A stretch of DNA of 64,000 nt from Actinomyces radicidentis (GTDB lineage Bacteria; Actinomycetota; Actinomycetes; Actinomycetales; Actinomycetaceae). Position 1 is the first letter of the stretch. Each line of letters begins with the position of its first letter. This document shows positions 55,032-64,000 of this stretch, one piece after another. The position numbers were made by a program, and so were the translations under genes. The DNA lies in contig NZ_CP014228.1 in assembly GCF_001553565.1 (NCBI RefSeq), positions 1,488,001-1,552,000 of the forward strand, in the 5' to 3' direction. The notes under the pieces were generated by a model. The model worked only from the letters and a program-made list of their open reading frames with translations, ran no database searches and was not told the origin of the DNA.

Positions 55032-55709
55032 ATGACCCGTCAGTTCCACCGCCCCGCCCGGCTCGACCCCGAGGTCGCCGAGAACCTCGAGGGCGCCGCG
55101 GACACCGCCGTCTCCTCCGAGGTCGCCCACCGCGCCGCCCAGGCGCTCGTCGGCGGCTTCCCCGGCGTCGACGCCGACGTCGCCCCCGACGGCACCCCCG
55201 ACCCCATCACCCGCGAGGGCGTCGTCCGCGCCGTCGCCGCCCAGGGTGTCGACGACGTCGCCGAGCTCTGGGCCGACTCCCCGGCCACCACCCTGCCCGG
55301 CACCCTGTGGCGCCTCTTCCTCGTGCGCGAGTGGATCCGCCGCGACCCCGCCCTCATCGAGCGCCGCTACGCCACCGTCGTCGAGCTCGGCGACGACGCC
55401 GCGGCCGCGGCCCGCCTCGAGTCGGCCCTCGCCGACGCCACCCCCGCGCCCGCCCCCGACCAGGTCCGCGCCGCCCTCGACGACGTCCTCGGCGGCCGGC
55501 TCGAGGGCTCCGTCACCGCCCTCGCCCCCGTCCTGCGCGTCTCGGCGGGCTTCCTGCGCGCACTGTCCGTCGGCTCCTCCGCCGTCTGGATCGAGGACGA
55601 CGCCGACGAGCTCGCCGACCGCGTCACCCGTCGCGAACTCGCCCTCACCGCCACCGCCGAGGAGCTCGACGAGGCCGCCCGCCGCGCCGCCGCCGGTCTG
55701 CTCGACTGA
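55032..55709 (+). CDS. conserved hypothetical protein
   Basis: A 225-residue soluble, acidic, largely helical protein with no motif I recognise. It begins MTRQFHRPARLDPEVAENLE and contains TLWRLFLVREWIRRDPALIERRY (in two parts), suggesting a helix bundle. No signal peptide or membrane segment. AGGAGG stands close before the ATG. Its codon use fits the chromosome, with the expected excess of G/C at third positions, so it is a real gene. It lies upstream of ppk1, separated by an 18-bp perfect hairpin, so they are probably separate transcripts. Confidence 0.7.
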   Translation: MTRQFHRPARLDPEVAENLEGAADTAVSSEVAHRAAQALVGGFPGVDADVAPDGTPDPITREGVVRAVAAQGVDDVAELWADSPATTLPGTLWRLFLVREWIRRDPALIERRYATVVELGDDAAAAARLESALADATPAPAPDQVRAALDDVLGGRLEGSVTALAPVLRVSAGFLRALSVGSSAVWIEDDADELADRVTRRELALTATAEELDEAARRAAAGLLD

Positions 55710-55729
55710 GGTCGTCGCACCTGTAGCGC

Positions 55730-55787
55730 GGCCTCGCACCCGCTGCGCTGTGTTCCCCCGACGTGGGACCGCGCAGCGGGTGCGAGG
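55730..55787 (+). terminator. 18-bp perfect inverted repeat before ppk1
   Basis: Arms 55730-55747 and 55770-55787 with a 22-base loop. The loop is longer than in the other hairpins here, so it could be an operator or a terminator. The segment GCAGCGGGT recurs at 55791-55799. Confidence 0.6.
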
Positions 55788-55859
55788 CGACGCAGCGGGT
55801 CCAGGTCGGCCTCGGGCGTCAGCCGCCCTCTGTTCACCAACTCGTGGGACGATGCGACC

Positions 55860-58400
55860 ATGACGACTCCTGACGCCGAGAACGCCCCCGCCCGCGACTC
55901 CCAATCCGGTCGCCACCAGGCCCCGCCCCTGTCCTCCTTCCTCGGCGGCTGGGCCCGCGCCCGCGCCACCCAGAGCGAGGAGCCGACCGCGCCCGAGGCC
56001 GACGACGACGTGGCCACCGGCACCGACCCCCTCGAGGACGAGGAGCACGTCATCGAGGCCGCGGACCCCCGCGACTTCACGGACGACGCCGGCCCCCAGT
56101 ACGAGGACGAGGACTTCGACGAGGACGTCGCCGGAGCCGAGGCGGACGAGGACCGCGCTCTCGAGTCGGCCGGCGCGACCGGCGCCTCCGAGCGCGTCTC
56201 CTCCGAGCCGGAGCCCGACGAGGCCGAGCTCGCCCGCCGCGCCGAGGTCGAGGCCCGTGTCGAGGCCGAGCGGGAGCGCGAGGCCGGCCTGCCCGCCCTC
56301 GAGAGCTTCGAGGACCGCTTCACCGACCGCGAGCTCACCTGGATGGACTTCAACGAGCGCGTCCTCGAGCAGGCCGAGGACCCCGACCTCCCCCTCCTCG
56401 AGCGCGCCTGGTTCCTCGCGATCTTCTCCTCGAACCTCGACGAGTTCTACATGGTCCGCGTCGCCGGCCTCATGCGCCGCATCAAGGCGGGCATCACGCC
56501 GGTGCGCGCCTCCGGCCTCGACGCGCACCAGGTCGTCGCCGAGGTGACCCGACGCGCCAAGGAGCTCACCGCCCGCCAGGCGGCCCTCTTCCAGGACGAC
56601 ATCCGCCCCAAGCTCGCTGAGAAGAACATCGTCATCGCCTCCTGGGACGAGCTCGGCGGCGAGGAGCAGGAGCGGCTCTCGCGCTACTTCCGCCACCAGA
56701 TCTACCCCGTCCTCACGCCGCTCGCGGTGGACCCCTCCCACCCCTTCCCCTACATCTCCGGCCTGTCCCTCAACCTGGCCGTGCTCCTGCGCAACCCCCG
56801 CTCCGGCAAGGAGCACTTCGCGCGCATCAAGCTCCCGCAGTCCCTCCCGCGCCTCGTCACGGTCCCCGGGCACGAGCTCGACTCCTCCAACAAGGAGCGC
56901 GGCACCGTCCTCATCCCCATCGAGGACGTCATCGCCCAGCACCTCGACCACCTCTTCCCGGGGATGGACATCCTCGAGCACCACGTCTTCCGCGTGACCC
57001 GCAACGAGAACCTCGAGGTCGAGGAGGACGACGCCGAGAACCTCCTCACCGCCATGGAGAAGGAGCTCGAGAAGCGCCGCTTCGGAGACTGCGTCCGCCT
57101 CGAGGTCGAGGACACCATCAGCCCCTTCGTGCGCCGTTACCTCGTGCGCGCCCTCGGCCTGCGTGACGAGGACGTCTTCGCCCTGCCCTCGCCGGTGGAC
57201 CTCAAGTGCCTCAACCTGCTCCACGACCTGGACGTCCCAGCCCTCAAGTACCCGCGCTTCGTGCCCGTCACGGCCGCCGGCCTGGGCGAGCAGGAGTCCT
57301 CCTCCGCGCGCGACATCTTCGCCGCGATGCGCGAGCACGACGTCCTCCTCCACCACCCCTACGACTCCTTCTCGACGTCGGTGCAGGAGTTCGTCGCCCA
57401 GGCTGCCGCGGACCCCAAGGTCCTCGCCATCAAGATGACCCTCTACCGCACGAGCGGCGACTCCCCGCTCATCGACTCCCTCATCGAGGCGGCCGAGGCC
57501 GGCAAGCAGGTCGTCGCGATCGTCGAGATCAAGGCCCGCTTCGATGAGGAGAACAACATCGGCTGGGCCCGCAAGCTCGAGCGCGCCGGCGTCCACGTCG
57601 TCTACGGCATGGTCGGTCTCAAGACCCACTGCAAGCTGCTGCTCGTCGTCCGCCAGGGCTCCGACGGCCTGCGCCGCTACTGCCACGTCGGCACCGGCAA
57701 CTACAACCCGAAGACCGCCCGCGGCTACGAGGACCTCGGCCTGCTCACGACCGACCGCGACGTCGCCCAGGACCTCACGACCCTGTTCAACATGCTCTCG
57801 GGCTACGCGCCGCGCGCCCGCTTCCGCCGCCTGCTCGTCGCCCCGCGCACCGTGCGCGACGGACTCCTCGAGCGCGTCGAGCGGGAGATCGAGAACAAGC
57901 GCGCCGGCAAGGACGCCTGGATCCGCATCAAGGTCAACTCCATCATCGACGAGCGCACCATCGACGCCCTCTACCGGGCCAGCCGCGCCGGGGTGCCGGT
58001 CGACCTCGTCGTCCGCGGCATCTGCGGCCTCCGCGCCGGGGTCCCCGGCCTGAGCGAGAGCATCCGGGTTCGCTCCATCCTGGGCCGCTACCTCGAGCAC
58101 TCGCGCATCTACGCCTTCTGCAACGACGGCGACACCGACGTCCTCATCGGCTCCGCGGACCTCATGCACCGCAACCTCGACCGCCGAGTCGAGGCCCTCG
58201 TGTCCATCAAGGACCCGGCCATGGTCGAGGAGCTCACCTGGCTCGTCACGCACGCCGCCAGCGACGAGGTCACCTCCTGGTGGATGGAGCCCGACGGCAC
58301 CTGGACCCGTCACGTCCACGACGACGAGGGCAACCGCCTCGAGGACATCCAGGAGACCCTCATGTCCTGGGCGCGCTCGCGCGTCAAGGACCGTCACTGA
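55860..58400 (+). CDS. ppk1: polyphosphate kinase 1
   Basis: Makes inorganic polyphosphate from ATP, reversibly. The 846-residue protein has an unusual first ~150 residues: disordered and very acidic, rich in Glu, Asp and Ala. The PPK1 core then follows: N domain ([21 protein letters not shown], in part, about 152-172), head domain, and two PLD-like domains. The catalytic histidine segment is [21 protein letters not shown] and the second basic site is IDRRVEA-like ([13 protein letters not shown]). GACGAT lies six bases before the ATG. Followed by the Nudix-phosphatase gene 12 bp downstream, as in many actinobacteria, with the pst operon next. Confidence 0.95.
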   Translation: MTTPDAENAPARDSQSGRHQAPPLSSFLGGWARARATQSEEPTAPEADDDVATGTDPLEDEEHVIEAADPRDFTDDAGPQYEDEDFDEDVAGAEADEDRALESAGATGASERVSSEPEPDEAELARRAEVEARVEAEREREAGLPALESFEDRFTDRELTWMDFNERVLEQAEDPDLPLLERAWFLAIFSSNLDEFYMVRVAGLMRRIKAGITPVRASGLDAHQVVAEVTRRAKELTARQAALFQDDIRPKLAEKNIVIASWDELGGEEQERLSRYFRHQIYPVLTPLAVDPSHPFPYISGLSLNLAVLLRNPRSGKEHFARIKLPQSLPRLVTVPGHELDSSNKERGTVLIPIEDVIAQHLDHLFPGMDILEHHVFRVTRNENLEVEEDDAENLLTAMEKELEKRRFGDCVRLEVEDTISPFVRRYLVRALGLRDEDVFALPSPVDLKCLNLLHDLDVPALKYPRFVPVTAAGLGEQESSSARDIFAAMREHDVLLHHPYDSFSTSVQEFVAQAAADPKVLAIKMTLYRTSGDSPLIDSLIEAAEAGKQVVAIVEIKARFDEENNIGWARKLERAGVHVVYGMVGLKTHCKLLLVVRQGSDGLRRYCHVGTGNYNPKTARGYEDLGLLTTDRDVAQDLTTLFNMLSGYAPRARFRRLLVAPRTVRDGLLERVEREIENKRAGKDAWIRIKVNSIIDERTIDALYRASRAGVPVDLVVRGICGLRAGVPGLSESIRVRSILGRYLEHSRIYAFCNDGDTDVLIGSADLMHRNLDRRVEALVSIKDPAMVEELTWLVTHAASDEVTSWWMEPDGTWTRHVHDDEGNRLEDIQETLMSWARSRVKDRH

Positions 58401-58412
58401 GGACGGCTCCGC

Positions 58413-59471
58413 ATGGCCAAGTCCGTGAAGTCATCGAAGTCCTCCGCGCCCGAGGCTGAGAAGTCCGGCGGCAAGAAGGTCGTCCGGGCCGCCGGCGCCC
58501 TCGTGTGGCGCGAGGCCGGGAAGAACCTCGAGGTCCTCCTCGTGCACCGCCCCAAGTACGACGACTGGTCCTTCCCCAAGGGCAAGGTCGAGGAGGGCGA
58601 GTCCCTGCAGACCTGCGCCGTCCGGGAGGTCGGCGAGGAGACCGGTGCCGCCATCCGCCTCGAGCAGCCGCTGACGACCATCCGCTACAAGCTCTCCGAC
58701 GGCGCCCGCAAGGAGGTCCACTACTGGGCCGCCCGCGAGCTGCGGGGCGACGACCCCGCCCTCGCGGCCCGCGCCGCCGTCGAGCCGGCTCCGGCCGCCG
58801 AGATCGACGGCGTCGAGTGGATGACCTCCAAGGAGGCCCGCAAGCGTCTCACCCACGGCGTCGACCGCGACCTCCTCGGCGAGCTCGTCGACCTGTGGGA
58901 GGACGGCAAGCTCGACACGTGGACCTTCGTGCTCGTCCGCCACGCCCGCGCCGTCAAGCGCTCCGTGTGGAACCGCCCCAAGGAGCGCAGCGCCGAGGAG
59001 GACGAGGCCACCCGCCCCCTCACCAAGGACCAGGGCGAGGTCCGCGCCACCGCCGTCGTCCCCGTGCTCGCCGCCTACGGCGTCGGGCGGGTCGTCACGA
59101 GCCCGTGGAAGCGCTGCGTCGACACCGTCGCACCCTTCGCCGCGGCCGCCGGCCTCGAGCTCGAGACGGACCCGGCCCTGACTGAGCACGCCCATGCCAA
59201 GAAGCCGAAGGACGTCCGCAAGGCCGTGTCCCGGGTGATCCGCGAGCGGTGCCGACCGGTTGCGCTGTGCACGCACCGCCCAGTCCTCCCGAGCGTCATG
59301 GACGAGATCGCCGAGTACGCCCCCGGCAAGCTCCTGCGCTCGGTCCCCGACCAGGACCCCTGGCTCAAGACGGGCGAGATCATGGTCGTCCACATGGCGC
59401 GGCGGCCCCGCGGCAAGGTCCGCGCCGTCGCCATCGAGAAGCAGCGCCCGGTCCTCTCCGAGGGCCGCTGA
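58413..59471 (+). CDS. Nudix hydrolase fused to histidine phosphatase (MutT1-like)
   Basis: A 352-residue two-domain enzyme. The N-terminal Nudix domain contains the box from G57 to G78 (GKVEEGES ... REVGEETG), with intact REUXEE glutamates for metal binding. The C-terminal histidine-phosphatase domain has LVRHARA (174-180), where RHG is usual, and CTHRPVLP as the second catalytic histidine region. Mycobacterial MutT1 has this layout and hydrolyses 8-oxo-(d)GTP or diadenosine polyphosphates. It is 12 bp behind ppk1 and likely cotranscribed. The Lys/Ser-rich first 20 residues are not part of the fold. Confidence 0.87.
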   Translation: MAKSVKSSKSSAPEAEKSGGKKVVRAAGALVWREAGKNLEVLLVHRPKYDDWSFPKGKVEEGESLQTCAVREVGEETGAAIRLEQPLTTIRYKLSDGARKEVHYWAARELRGDDPALAARAAVEPAPAAEIDGVEWMTSKEARKRLTHGVDRDLLGELVDLWEDGKLDTWTFVLVRHARAVKRSVWNRPKERSAEEDEATRPLTKDQGEVRATAVVPVLAAYGVGRVVTSPWKRCVDTVAPFAAAAGLELETDPALTEHAHAKKPKDVRKAVSRVIRERCRPVALCTHRPVLPSVMDEIAEYAPGKLLRSVPDQDPWLKTGEIMVVHMARRPRGKVRAVAIEKQRPVLSEGR

Positions 59472-59638
59472 GTTCGGTCGGTCCGCGCGCTGAGCTAGGG
59501 TGCGGCCGTCGACTGCGCCGGAGTCCGAGGTCTCGCGCCGCCCCTGTGCCCCGGCCCGTCGACGTCGGCGCGAAAGGTGCGAACTCGGCGCAGGGGAGAC
59601 CGGGGACGTCGTCGGGCGGGCCCTCGGGGCGCCGGAGC

Positions 59639-59715
59639 GTTCACGACGAGTTCACCGCCCCTGTGCGCAGCGGTCACCGACCGTGCACCGTCGCGTCACC
59701 GCGCCTCCCTACCGT
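59639..59715 (+). promoter_or_regulatory. PHO box and promoter of pstSCAB
   Basis: Six consecutive 11-bp units start at 59639, 59650, 59661, 59672, 59683 and 59694. Five of the six match GTTCACC loosely (GTTCACG, GTTCACC, GGTCACC, GTGCACC, CGTCACC); only the unit at 59661 is poor. TACCGT (59710-59715) follows six bases later as -10. This is the tandem PhoP operator layout known in Streptomyces. The remaining bases of the 59472-59794 gap show no gene. Confidence 0.8.
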
Positions 59716-59794
59716 CAGAGCCACCGGCCGGATCGGCCGGTTCTTCCGCGGGCCGCGCGCACCGGCCCATGAGACTCCACAAGGACGGTTTCCC

Positions 59795-60883
59795 GTGCAC
59801 CTCTCCCGTCGCAGCGCCGTTTCCGCGCTCTCCGTCGCCGCTCTGGCCACTCTCGCCGCCTGCGGCTCCGACGCCGGCGGCTCCTCCGACTCCGCGAGCT
59901 CCGGCTCCTCCGGCAGCGACCTCGCCGGTGCCATCAAGGGCGCGGGCGCGACCTCGCAGGCGGACGCCCAGGAGGCGTGGATGAACGCCTTCATGGACGC
60001 CAACCCCGGCGCCTCGGTCGAGTACGGCGGCGGCGGCTCCGGCGCGGGCGTCACCAAGTTCCTCGAGGGCGCCGTGGACTTCGCCGGCTCCGACTCCGCC
60101 CTCAAGGACGACGACCTGTCCAAGGCGGGCGACATCGTCGAGGTCCCGCTCTACATCTCCCCGATCGCCGTCGCCTACAACCTCTCCGGCTTCACCGGGG
60201 ACAAGCACCTCAACATGACGGGCGAGGTCATCGCCAAGATCTTCCACGGCGACATCACCACCTGGGACGACGACGCCATCAAGGCCCTCAACCCCGACGC
60301 CACCCTCCCGAGCACGACGATCGTCCCGGTCCACCGCTCCGACGAGTCCGGCACCACCGAGAACTTCACCGAGTACCTCGCCGACGTCGCCTCCTCCGTC
60401 TGGACCGACGAGCCCGCCAAGACCTGGCCGATCGACGGCGGTCAGTCCGGCGACGGCACCTCCGGCGTCGTCTCCACCATCGAGGCCGCCGAGGGCACCA
60501 TCGGCTACGCCGACGCCTCGAAGGTCACCGACAAGCTCGGTACCGTCGCCGTCGGCAAGGAGGGCAGCTTCGTCGCCTACTCCGCTGAGGCCGCCGCCAA
60601 GACCCTCGACGCCTCCAAGCTGTCCGACACCGCCACGGACACCCAGATGACCTACGACATCGACCACGAGGCCGAGGGCTCCTACCCGATCATCCTCGTC
60701 TCGTACCTCATCGCCCACCAGAAGTACGACGACGCGGACATCGCCGCCACCGTCAAGGGCTACTTCGAGTACATGGCCTCCGAGGACGGCCAGAGCGCCG
60801 CGGCCGACGCCGCCGGCTCCGCCCCGATCTCGGACGACCTGCGCACCAGGATCGAGGCCGCCATCGCCAAGATCAGCGCCTGA
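59795..60883 (+). CDS. pstS: phosphate ABC transporter substrate-binding lipoprotein
   Basis: Captures inorganic phosphate outside the membrane for the PstCAB transporter. The 362-residue lipoprotein has a short signal, MHLSRRSAVSALSVAALATL, and a lipobox AAC (Cys23), then a Ser/Gly linker and the PstS fold. Phosphate ligands appear as GAGATSQ near 45, GSDSAL, and HRSDESGTTENF. The GTG start is preceded by AAGGA at nine bases. Expression is probably controlled by PhoP from the tandem 11-bp sites upstream. A GC-rich hairpin after its stop may make it more abundant than the membrane subunits. Confidence 0.96.
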   Translation: MHLSRRSAVSALSVAALATLAACGSDAGGSSDSASSGSSGSDLAGAIKGAGATSQADAQEAWMNAFMDANPGASVEYGGGGSGAGVTKFLEGAVDFAGSDSALKDDDLSKAGDIVEVPLYISPIAVAYNLSGFTGDKHLNMTGEVIAKIFHGDITTWDDDAIKALNPDATLPSTTIVPVHRSDESGTTENFTEYLADVASSVWTDEPAKTWPIDGGQSGDGTSGVVSTIEAAEGTIGYADASKVTDKLGTVAVGKEGSFVAYSAEAAAKTLDASKLSDTATDTQMTYDIDHEAEGSYPIILVSYLIAHQKYDDADIAATVKGYFEYMASEDGQSAAADAAGSAPISDDLRTRIEAAIAKISA

Positions 60884-60901
60884 CGCACCGACGCCAGGAC
60901 A

Positions 60902-60935
60902 CGGGCCCCGTCCCCGCGTGCGGGGACGGGGCCCG
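60902..60935 (+). terminator. 15-bp hairpin between pstS and pstC
   Basis: Arms 60902-60916 and 60921-60935 pair perfectly. Its position inside the operon suggests attenuation or mRNA protection rather than full termination. Confidence 0.7.
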
Positions 60936-61081
60936 CGTCCCGGTCCGCGACCGACGCTGAGGGCGCCCCCCGGGTCGGAGCCCCGACCCGACCCGGGGAC
61001 GCCGTCGCCGCGACGCCGTCAGCCGCTGAGCACCGGACCACCGACGAGGCCCCGACGGGCCCGAACCCAGGAAGGCACCTC

Positions 61082-62065
61082 GTGGCCACCACCACCCAAG
61101 CACCCGACACGCCCGCCACGGGCGCGTCCATCACCGCCGGCAAGGCTCCCGGTCGCACCGGGAACCGGGTCTTCTCCGGCCTCTCCTTCGGCGCCGGCGT
61201 CCTCATCATGATCGTCCTCGCGCTCGTGACCGCCTTCCTCGTCAAGGAGGCCGTGCCCGCCCTGACGGCCCGCAGCGCCGACCTCGAGGACGTCTCCTTC
61301 ATGAAGGGCAGGACGTTCTGGGGCTACGTCGCCCCGCTGGTCTTCGGCACGCTGCTCTCCTCGGTCATCGCCCTCGTCGTGGCCGTCCCGCTGAGCGTCG
61401 CCGTCGCCCTGTTCATCTCCCACTTCGCGCCTCGCCGCCTCGCCCAGGGCCTCGGCTACCTCGTCGACCTCCTCGCGGCGATCCCCTCGGTCGTGTTCGG
61501 CCTGTGGGGCTTCCTCTGGCTCGTGCCGCTGCTCAGCCCGCTGTACGCGTGGCTCACCACGAGCCTCGGCTTCATCCCGCTCTTCGCCGACTACACCGCC
61601 CCCGCGAAGAACATCCTCACCGCGAGCCTCGTCCTCGCGGTCATGATCCTGCCGATCATCACCGCGACCATCCGGGAGGTCTTCCTCCAGACGCCGACCC
61701 TCCACGAGGAGGCCTCCCTGGCGCTCGGCGCGACCCGCTACGAGATGGTCCGCCAGGCGGTCCTGCCCTTCGGGCGCTCCGGCATCATCTCCGCCTCGAT
61801 GCTCGGCCTCGGCCGCGCCCTCGGCGAGACCATGGCCGTCCTCATGATCATGTCGAGCGGCCTCAGCATCAACTTCCACATCCTCCAGGCCGGCCAGCAC
61901 CAGACGATCGCCGCGAACATCGCGAGCCAGTTCCGCGAGGCCTTCGGCATGAGCGTCAACGTCCTCATCGCCACCGGCCTGGTCCTCTTCGTCATCACCT
62001 TCGCCGTCAACTCCGTGGCGCGCTGGATCATCGCCCGTCGTTCCGAGTTCTCGGGAGCCAACTGA
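61082..62065 (+). CDS. pstC: phosphate ABC transporter permease PstC
   Basis: A 327-residue inner-membrane permease with six helices, one of the two channel subunits of the phosphate importer. The EAA loop that contacts PstB is HEEASLALGATRYEMVRQAVLP (in parts, about 205-226), and the first extracellular loop has DVSFMKGRTFWGYVAP. The GTG start follows GGAAGG. The stop is one base before pstA, so they are translationally coupled. Confidence 0.95.
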   Translation: MATTTQAPDTPATGASITAGKAPGRTGNRVFSGLSFGAGVLIMIVLALVTAFLVKEAVPALTARSADLEDVSFMKGRTFWGYVAPLVFGTLLSSVIALVVAVPLSVAVALFISHFAPRRLAQGLGYLVDLLAAIPSVVFGLWGFLWLVPLLSPLYAWLTTSLGFIPLFADYTAPAKNILTASLVLAVMILPIITATIREVFLQTPTLHEEASLALGATRYEMVRQAVLPFGRSGIISASMLGLGRALGETMAVLMIMSSGLSINFHILQAGQHQTIAANIASQFREAFGMSVNVLIATGLVLFVITFAVNSVARWIIARRSEFSGAN

Positions 62066-62066
62066 C

Positions 62067-63167
62067 ATGAGCACTGCTACCACCGCCACGCGCACCCCCG
62101 ACGAGGACCCCCTGGCCTCGCCGTCGGAGGCCGCCATCGAGGGCATCCCGCTGACCTCCTACCGGCTGCCCAGCTGGTTCATCTGGGGCGCGCTCGCCGC
62201 CGCCTTCGTCCTCATGGGCGGCTTGGGCCTGGCCCTCGGCTGGTCCGTCGCCGGCGTCGTCGTCGCCACCGCCCTCGTCTGGGTCGTCCTCGCGACGGCA
62301 CTGTCCTGGGTCAAGGAGGGGGAGCGCTGGGGCCGCAACACCCTCCTCACCGTCCTCGTCTACCTGTCCTTCGGGCTCGTCATGGTCCCGCTCGTCTCGC
62401 TCGTGTGGATGGTCCTCAGCCAGGGCGCCGTGCGCTTCGGCCCGGACTTCCTCATGACGAACATGCGCGGCGCCTCCGACGACAACGGCGGCTTCTACCA
62501 CGGCATCATCGGCACCCTCGAGATCACCGGTATCGCCTCCCTCATCTCGATCCCGCTGGGCGTCTTCACCGCCGTCTTCCTCGTCGAGTACGACGGCGGG
62601 TGGATCGCCAGGGTCGTCACCTTCCTCGTCGACGTCATGACCGGCATCCCCTCGATCGTCGCGGGCCTGTTCGCCTACTCGGTCTTCCTGCTCATCGCCG
62701 GCCCGCGCTACCAGTCGGGCATCATCGGCGCCGTCGCCCTGAGCGTCCTCATGACGCCGGTCGTCATCCGCGGCGTCGAGGAGATGCTCAAGCTCGTCCC
62801 CAACGAGCTGCGCGAGGCCTCCTACGCGCTCGGCGTCCCGAAGTGGCTCACCGTCGTCAAGGTCGTCCTGCGCACCGCCATCGCCGGCATCACGACCTCC
62901 GTCATGATCGCCATCGCCCGCGTCATCGGCGAGACGGCCCCGCTACTCATCACCGTGGGCCTGACGATGTCGACGAACTTCAACCCGGCCAAGGGGTCCA
63001 TGTCGACCCTGCCGGTCCTCGTCTACGACCAGTACTCGCGCGGTACGACCGCGAGCATGGAGCGCGCCTGGGCCGGCGCCCTCACGCTCATCATCATCGT
63101 CATGCTCCTCAACCTCCTGGCCCGCCTCATCTCCAAGTACTTCAGCCCCAAGGGCGGCCGAAGGTGA
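62067..63167 (+). CDS. pstA: phosphate ABC transporter permease PstA
   Basis: The second permease subunit, 366 residues. Two additional N-terminal hydrophobic segments (about 36-55 and 62-80) precede the usual six-helix PstA core, making it longer than the typical ~290. The EAA-loop is NELREASYALGVPKWLTVVK, and SAIVGETAPLLIT-like helix RVIGETAPLLITVGL follows. The ATG lies one base after the pstC stop. Between its stop and pstB there are 111 bp with two GGCCGTGCCCCGCC copies. Confidence 0.94.
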   Translation: MSTATTATRTPDEDPLASPSEAAIEGIPLTSYRLPSWFIWGALAAAFVLMGGLGLALGWSVAGVVVATALVWVVLATALSWVKEGERWGRNTLLTVLVYLSFGLVMVPLVSLVWMVLSQGAVRFGPDFLMTNMRGASDDNGGFYHGIIGTLEITGIASLISIPLGVFTAVFLVEYDGGWIARVVTFLVDVMTGIPSIVAGLFAYSVFLLIAGPRYQSGIIGAVALSVLMTPVVIRGVEEMLKLVPNELREASYALGVPKWLTVVKVVLRTAIAGITTSVMIAIARVIGETAPLLITVGLTMSTNFNPAKGSMSTLPVLVYDQYSRGTTASMERAWAGALTLIIIVMLLNLLARLISKYFSPKGGRR

Positions 63168-63278
63168 CCGGGGCCGAGCGCCCTCACCTCGAGCCCCTCA
63201 CCACTGAGCCCCCGGCCGTGCCCCGCCCTGCCGAGACCTCGGCCGTGCCCCGCCCAGCCGTCACCTGAAAGGAACCCC

Positions 63279-64000
63279 GTGTCCAAGCGCATCGACGTCA
63301 AGCACGAGAACATCTACTACGGCGACTTCCTCGCCGTGCAGGACGTCAACGTCACCATCGAGCCCAAGACCGTCACGGCCCTCATCGGCCCGTCGGGCTG
63401 CGGCAAGTCCACCTTCCTGCGCACGCTCAACCGCATGCACGAGGTCATCCCCGGTGCCCGCGTCGAGGGCGAGGTCGTCGTCGACGGCGTCAACCTCTAC
63501 GGCCCCGGCGTCGACGCCGTCCAGGTGCGCCGCGCCATCGGCATGGTCTTCCAGCGCCCGAACCCCTTCCCGACGATGTCCATCGCCGAGAACGTCCTCG
63601 CCGGCGCGAAGCTCAACAACAAGCGCATGAGGAAGTCCGAGGCGGACGAGCTCGTCGAGTCCTCGCTGCGCGGCGCGAACCTGTGGGACGAGGTCAAGGA
63701 CCGCCTCGACCGCCCCGGCTCGGGCCTGTCCGGCGGCCAGCAGCAGCGCCTGTGCATCGCCCGCGCCATCGCGGTCAAGCCCTCCGTGCTCCTCATGGAC
63801 GAGCCCTGCTCCGCCCTGGACCCGATCTCGACGCTGGCCATCGAGGACCTCATCAGCGAGCTCAAGACGGACTACACGATCGTCATCGTCACGCACAACA
63901 TGCAGCAGGCGTCCCGCGTCTCGGACATGACGGGCTTCTTCAACCTGGAGGCGACCGGCAAGCCCGGCAAGCTCGTCGAGTTCGACACGACCGACACGAT
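63279..64000 (+). CDS. pstB: phosphate ABC transporter ATPase PstB (3' end cut by the window)
   Basis: The first 240 residues of the ATPase that energises PstCA. Walker A is GPSGCGKST (37-45), the signature [14 protein letters not shown], Walker [16 protein letters not shown], and the H-loop histidine in [10 protein letters not shown]. The PstB-specific [17 protein letters not shown] segment is present. The GTG at 63279 follows AAAGGAA. About 20 C-terminal residues lie beyond the window. It is the fourth gene of the pst operon; phoU might follow. Confidence 0.95.
   Translation, partial: MSKRIDVKHENIYYGDFLAVQDVNVTIEPKTVTALIGPSGCGKSTFLRTLNRMHEVIPGARVEGEVVVDGVNLYGPGVDAVQVRRAIGMVFQRPNPFPTMSIAENVLAGAKLNNKRMRKSEADELVESSLRGANLWDEVKDRLDRPGSGLSGGQQQRLCIARAIAVKPSVLLMDEPCSALDPISTLAIEDLISELKTDYTIVIVTHNMQQASRVSDMTGFFNLEATGKPGKLVEFDTTDT

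Overview
The window is a 64-kb piece of a very GC-rich actinobacterial chromosome. Codon use is dominated by G/C-ending codons, GTG starts are frequent, and many genes have a TAnnnT box only 6-7 bases before the start codon. Typical actinobacterial families are present: DUF3073 beside purM, the Act_holin_X/DUF3618 trio, MutT1-like Nudix-phosphatase beside ppk1, and an RNB ribonuclease. Together with PT-rich secreted nucleotide-degrading enzymes, a fructose PTS and gluconate uptake, this suggests a host-associated member of the Actinomycetaceae, perhaps Actinomyces or Schaalia. That assignment is inference, since no rRNA gene is present.

Layout. 0-9 kb: trehalose-synthase-like glycosyltransferase, divergent purL, methyltransferase, flavin oxidoreductase, cupin protein followed by a 23-bp tandem repeat, and gdhA. 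9-16 kb: a 5'-nucleotidase without a recognisable signal peptide, an SCP2 protein, and the fruR-fruK-fruA operon behind an operator-rich promoter. 16-23 kb: RNB ribonuclease, then a GntR-controlled four-carbon acid-sugar operon (kinase, dehydrogenase, GntP permease). 23-28 kb: purF-purM convergent with DUF3073, and an Act_holin_X-DUF3618-DUF3618 operon on the minus strand. 28-38 kb is the accessory stretch: a decayed IS110 element, a frameshifted extracellular nuclease, an AbiEi-like gene flanked by two copies of a 77-bp nested palindrome, and a two-gene heterodimeric ABC exporter. 38-47 kb: an LRV-domain membrane protein, a GH3 lipoprotein, a zincin, tRNA-Glu/Asp/Phe, an MscS channel, msrB, an EEP-family protein, and AEC and EamA transporters. 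47-54 kb: gluconate permease and gluconokinase with a divergent GntR regulator, a DEAD-box helicase, an intact IS256-family insertion and GlsB. 54-64 kb: tRNA-Lys, a P-loop protein, a hypothetical gene, ppk1, mutT1-like, and pstS-pstC-pstA-pstB (pstB is cut by the window end) behind a tandem 11-bp PHO box.

How the genes fit together. Three sugar modules sit close to their own regulators: fructose (FruR), four-carbon acid sugar (GntR) and gluconate (GntR). A second theme is phosphate and purines: a secreted nuclease, a 5'-nucleotidase, the high-affinity phosphate transporter, polyphosphate kinase and three de novo purine genes. Both secreted nucleic-acid enzymes look damaged or altered (one frameshift, one missing export signal).

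The most unusual structures are the 77-bp nested palindrome pair, which shows a compensatory base-pair change, the cupin-associated 23-bp repeat, and the structured left end of the IS110 remnant. Nothing here is a complete new defence system that I can support. The AbiEi-like gene has no partner toxin next to it.
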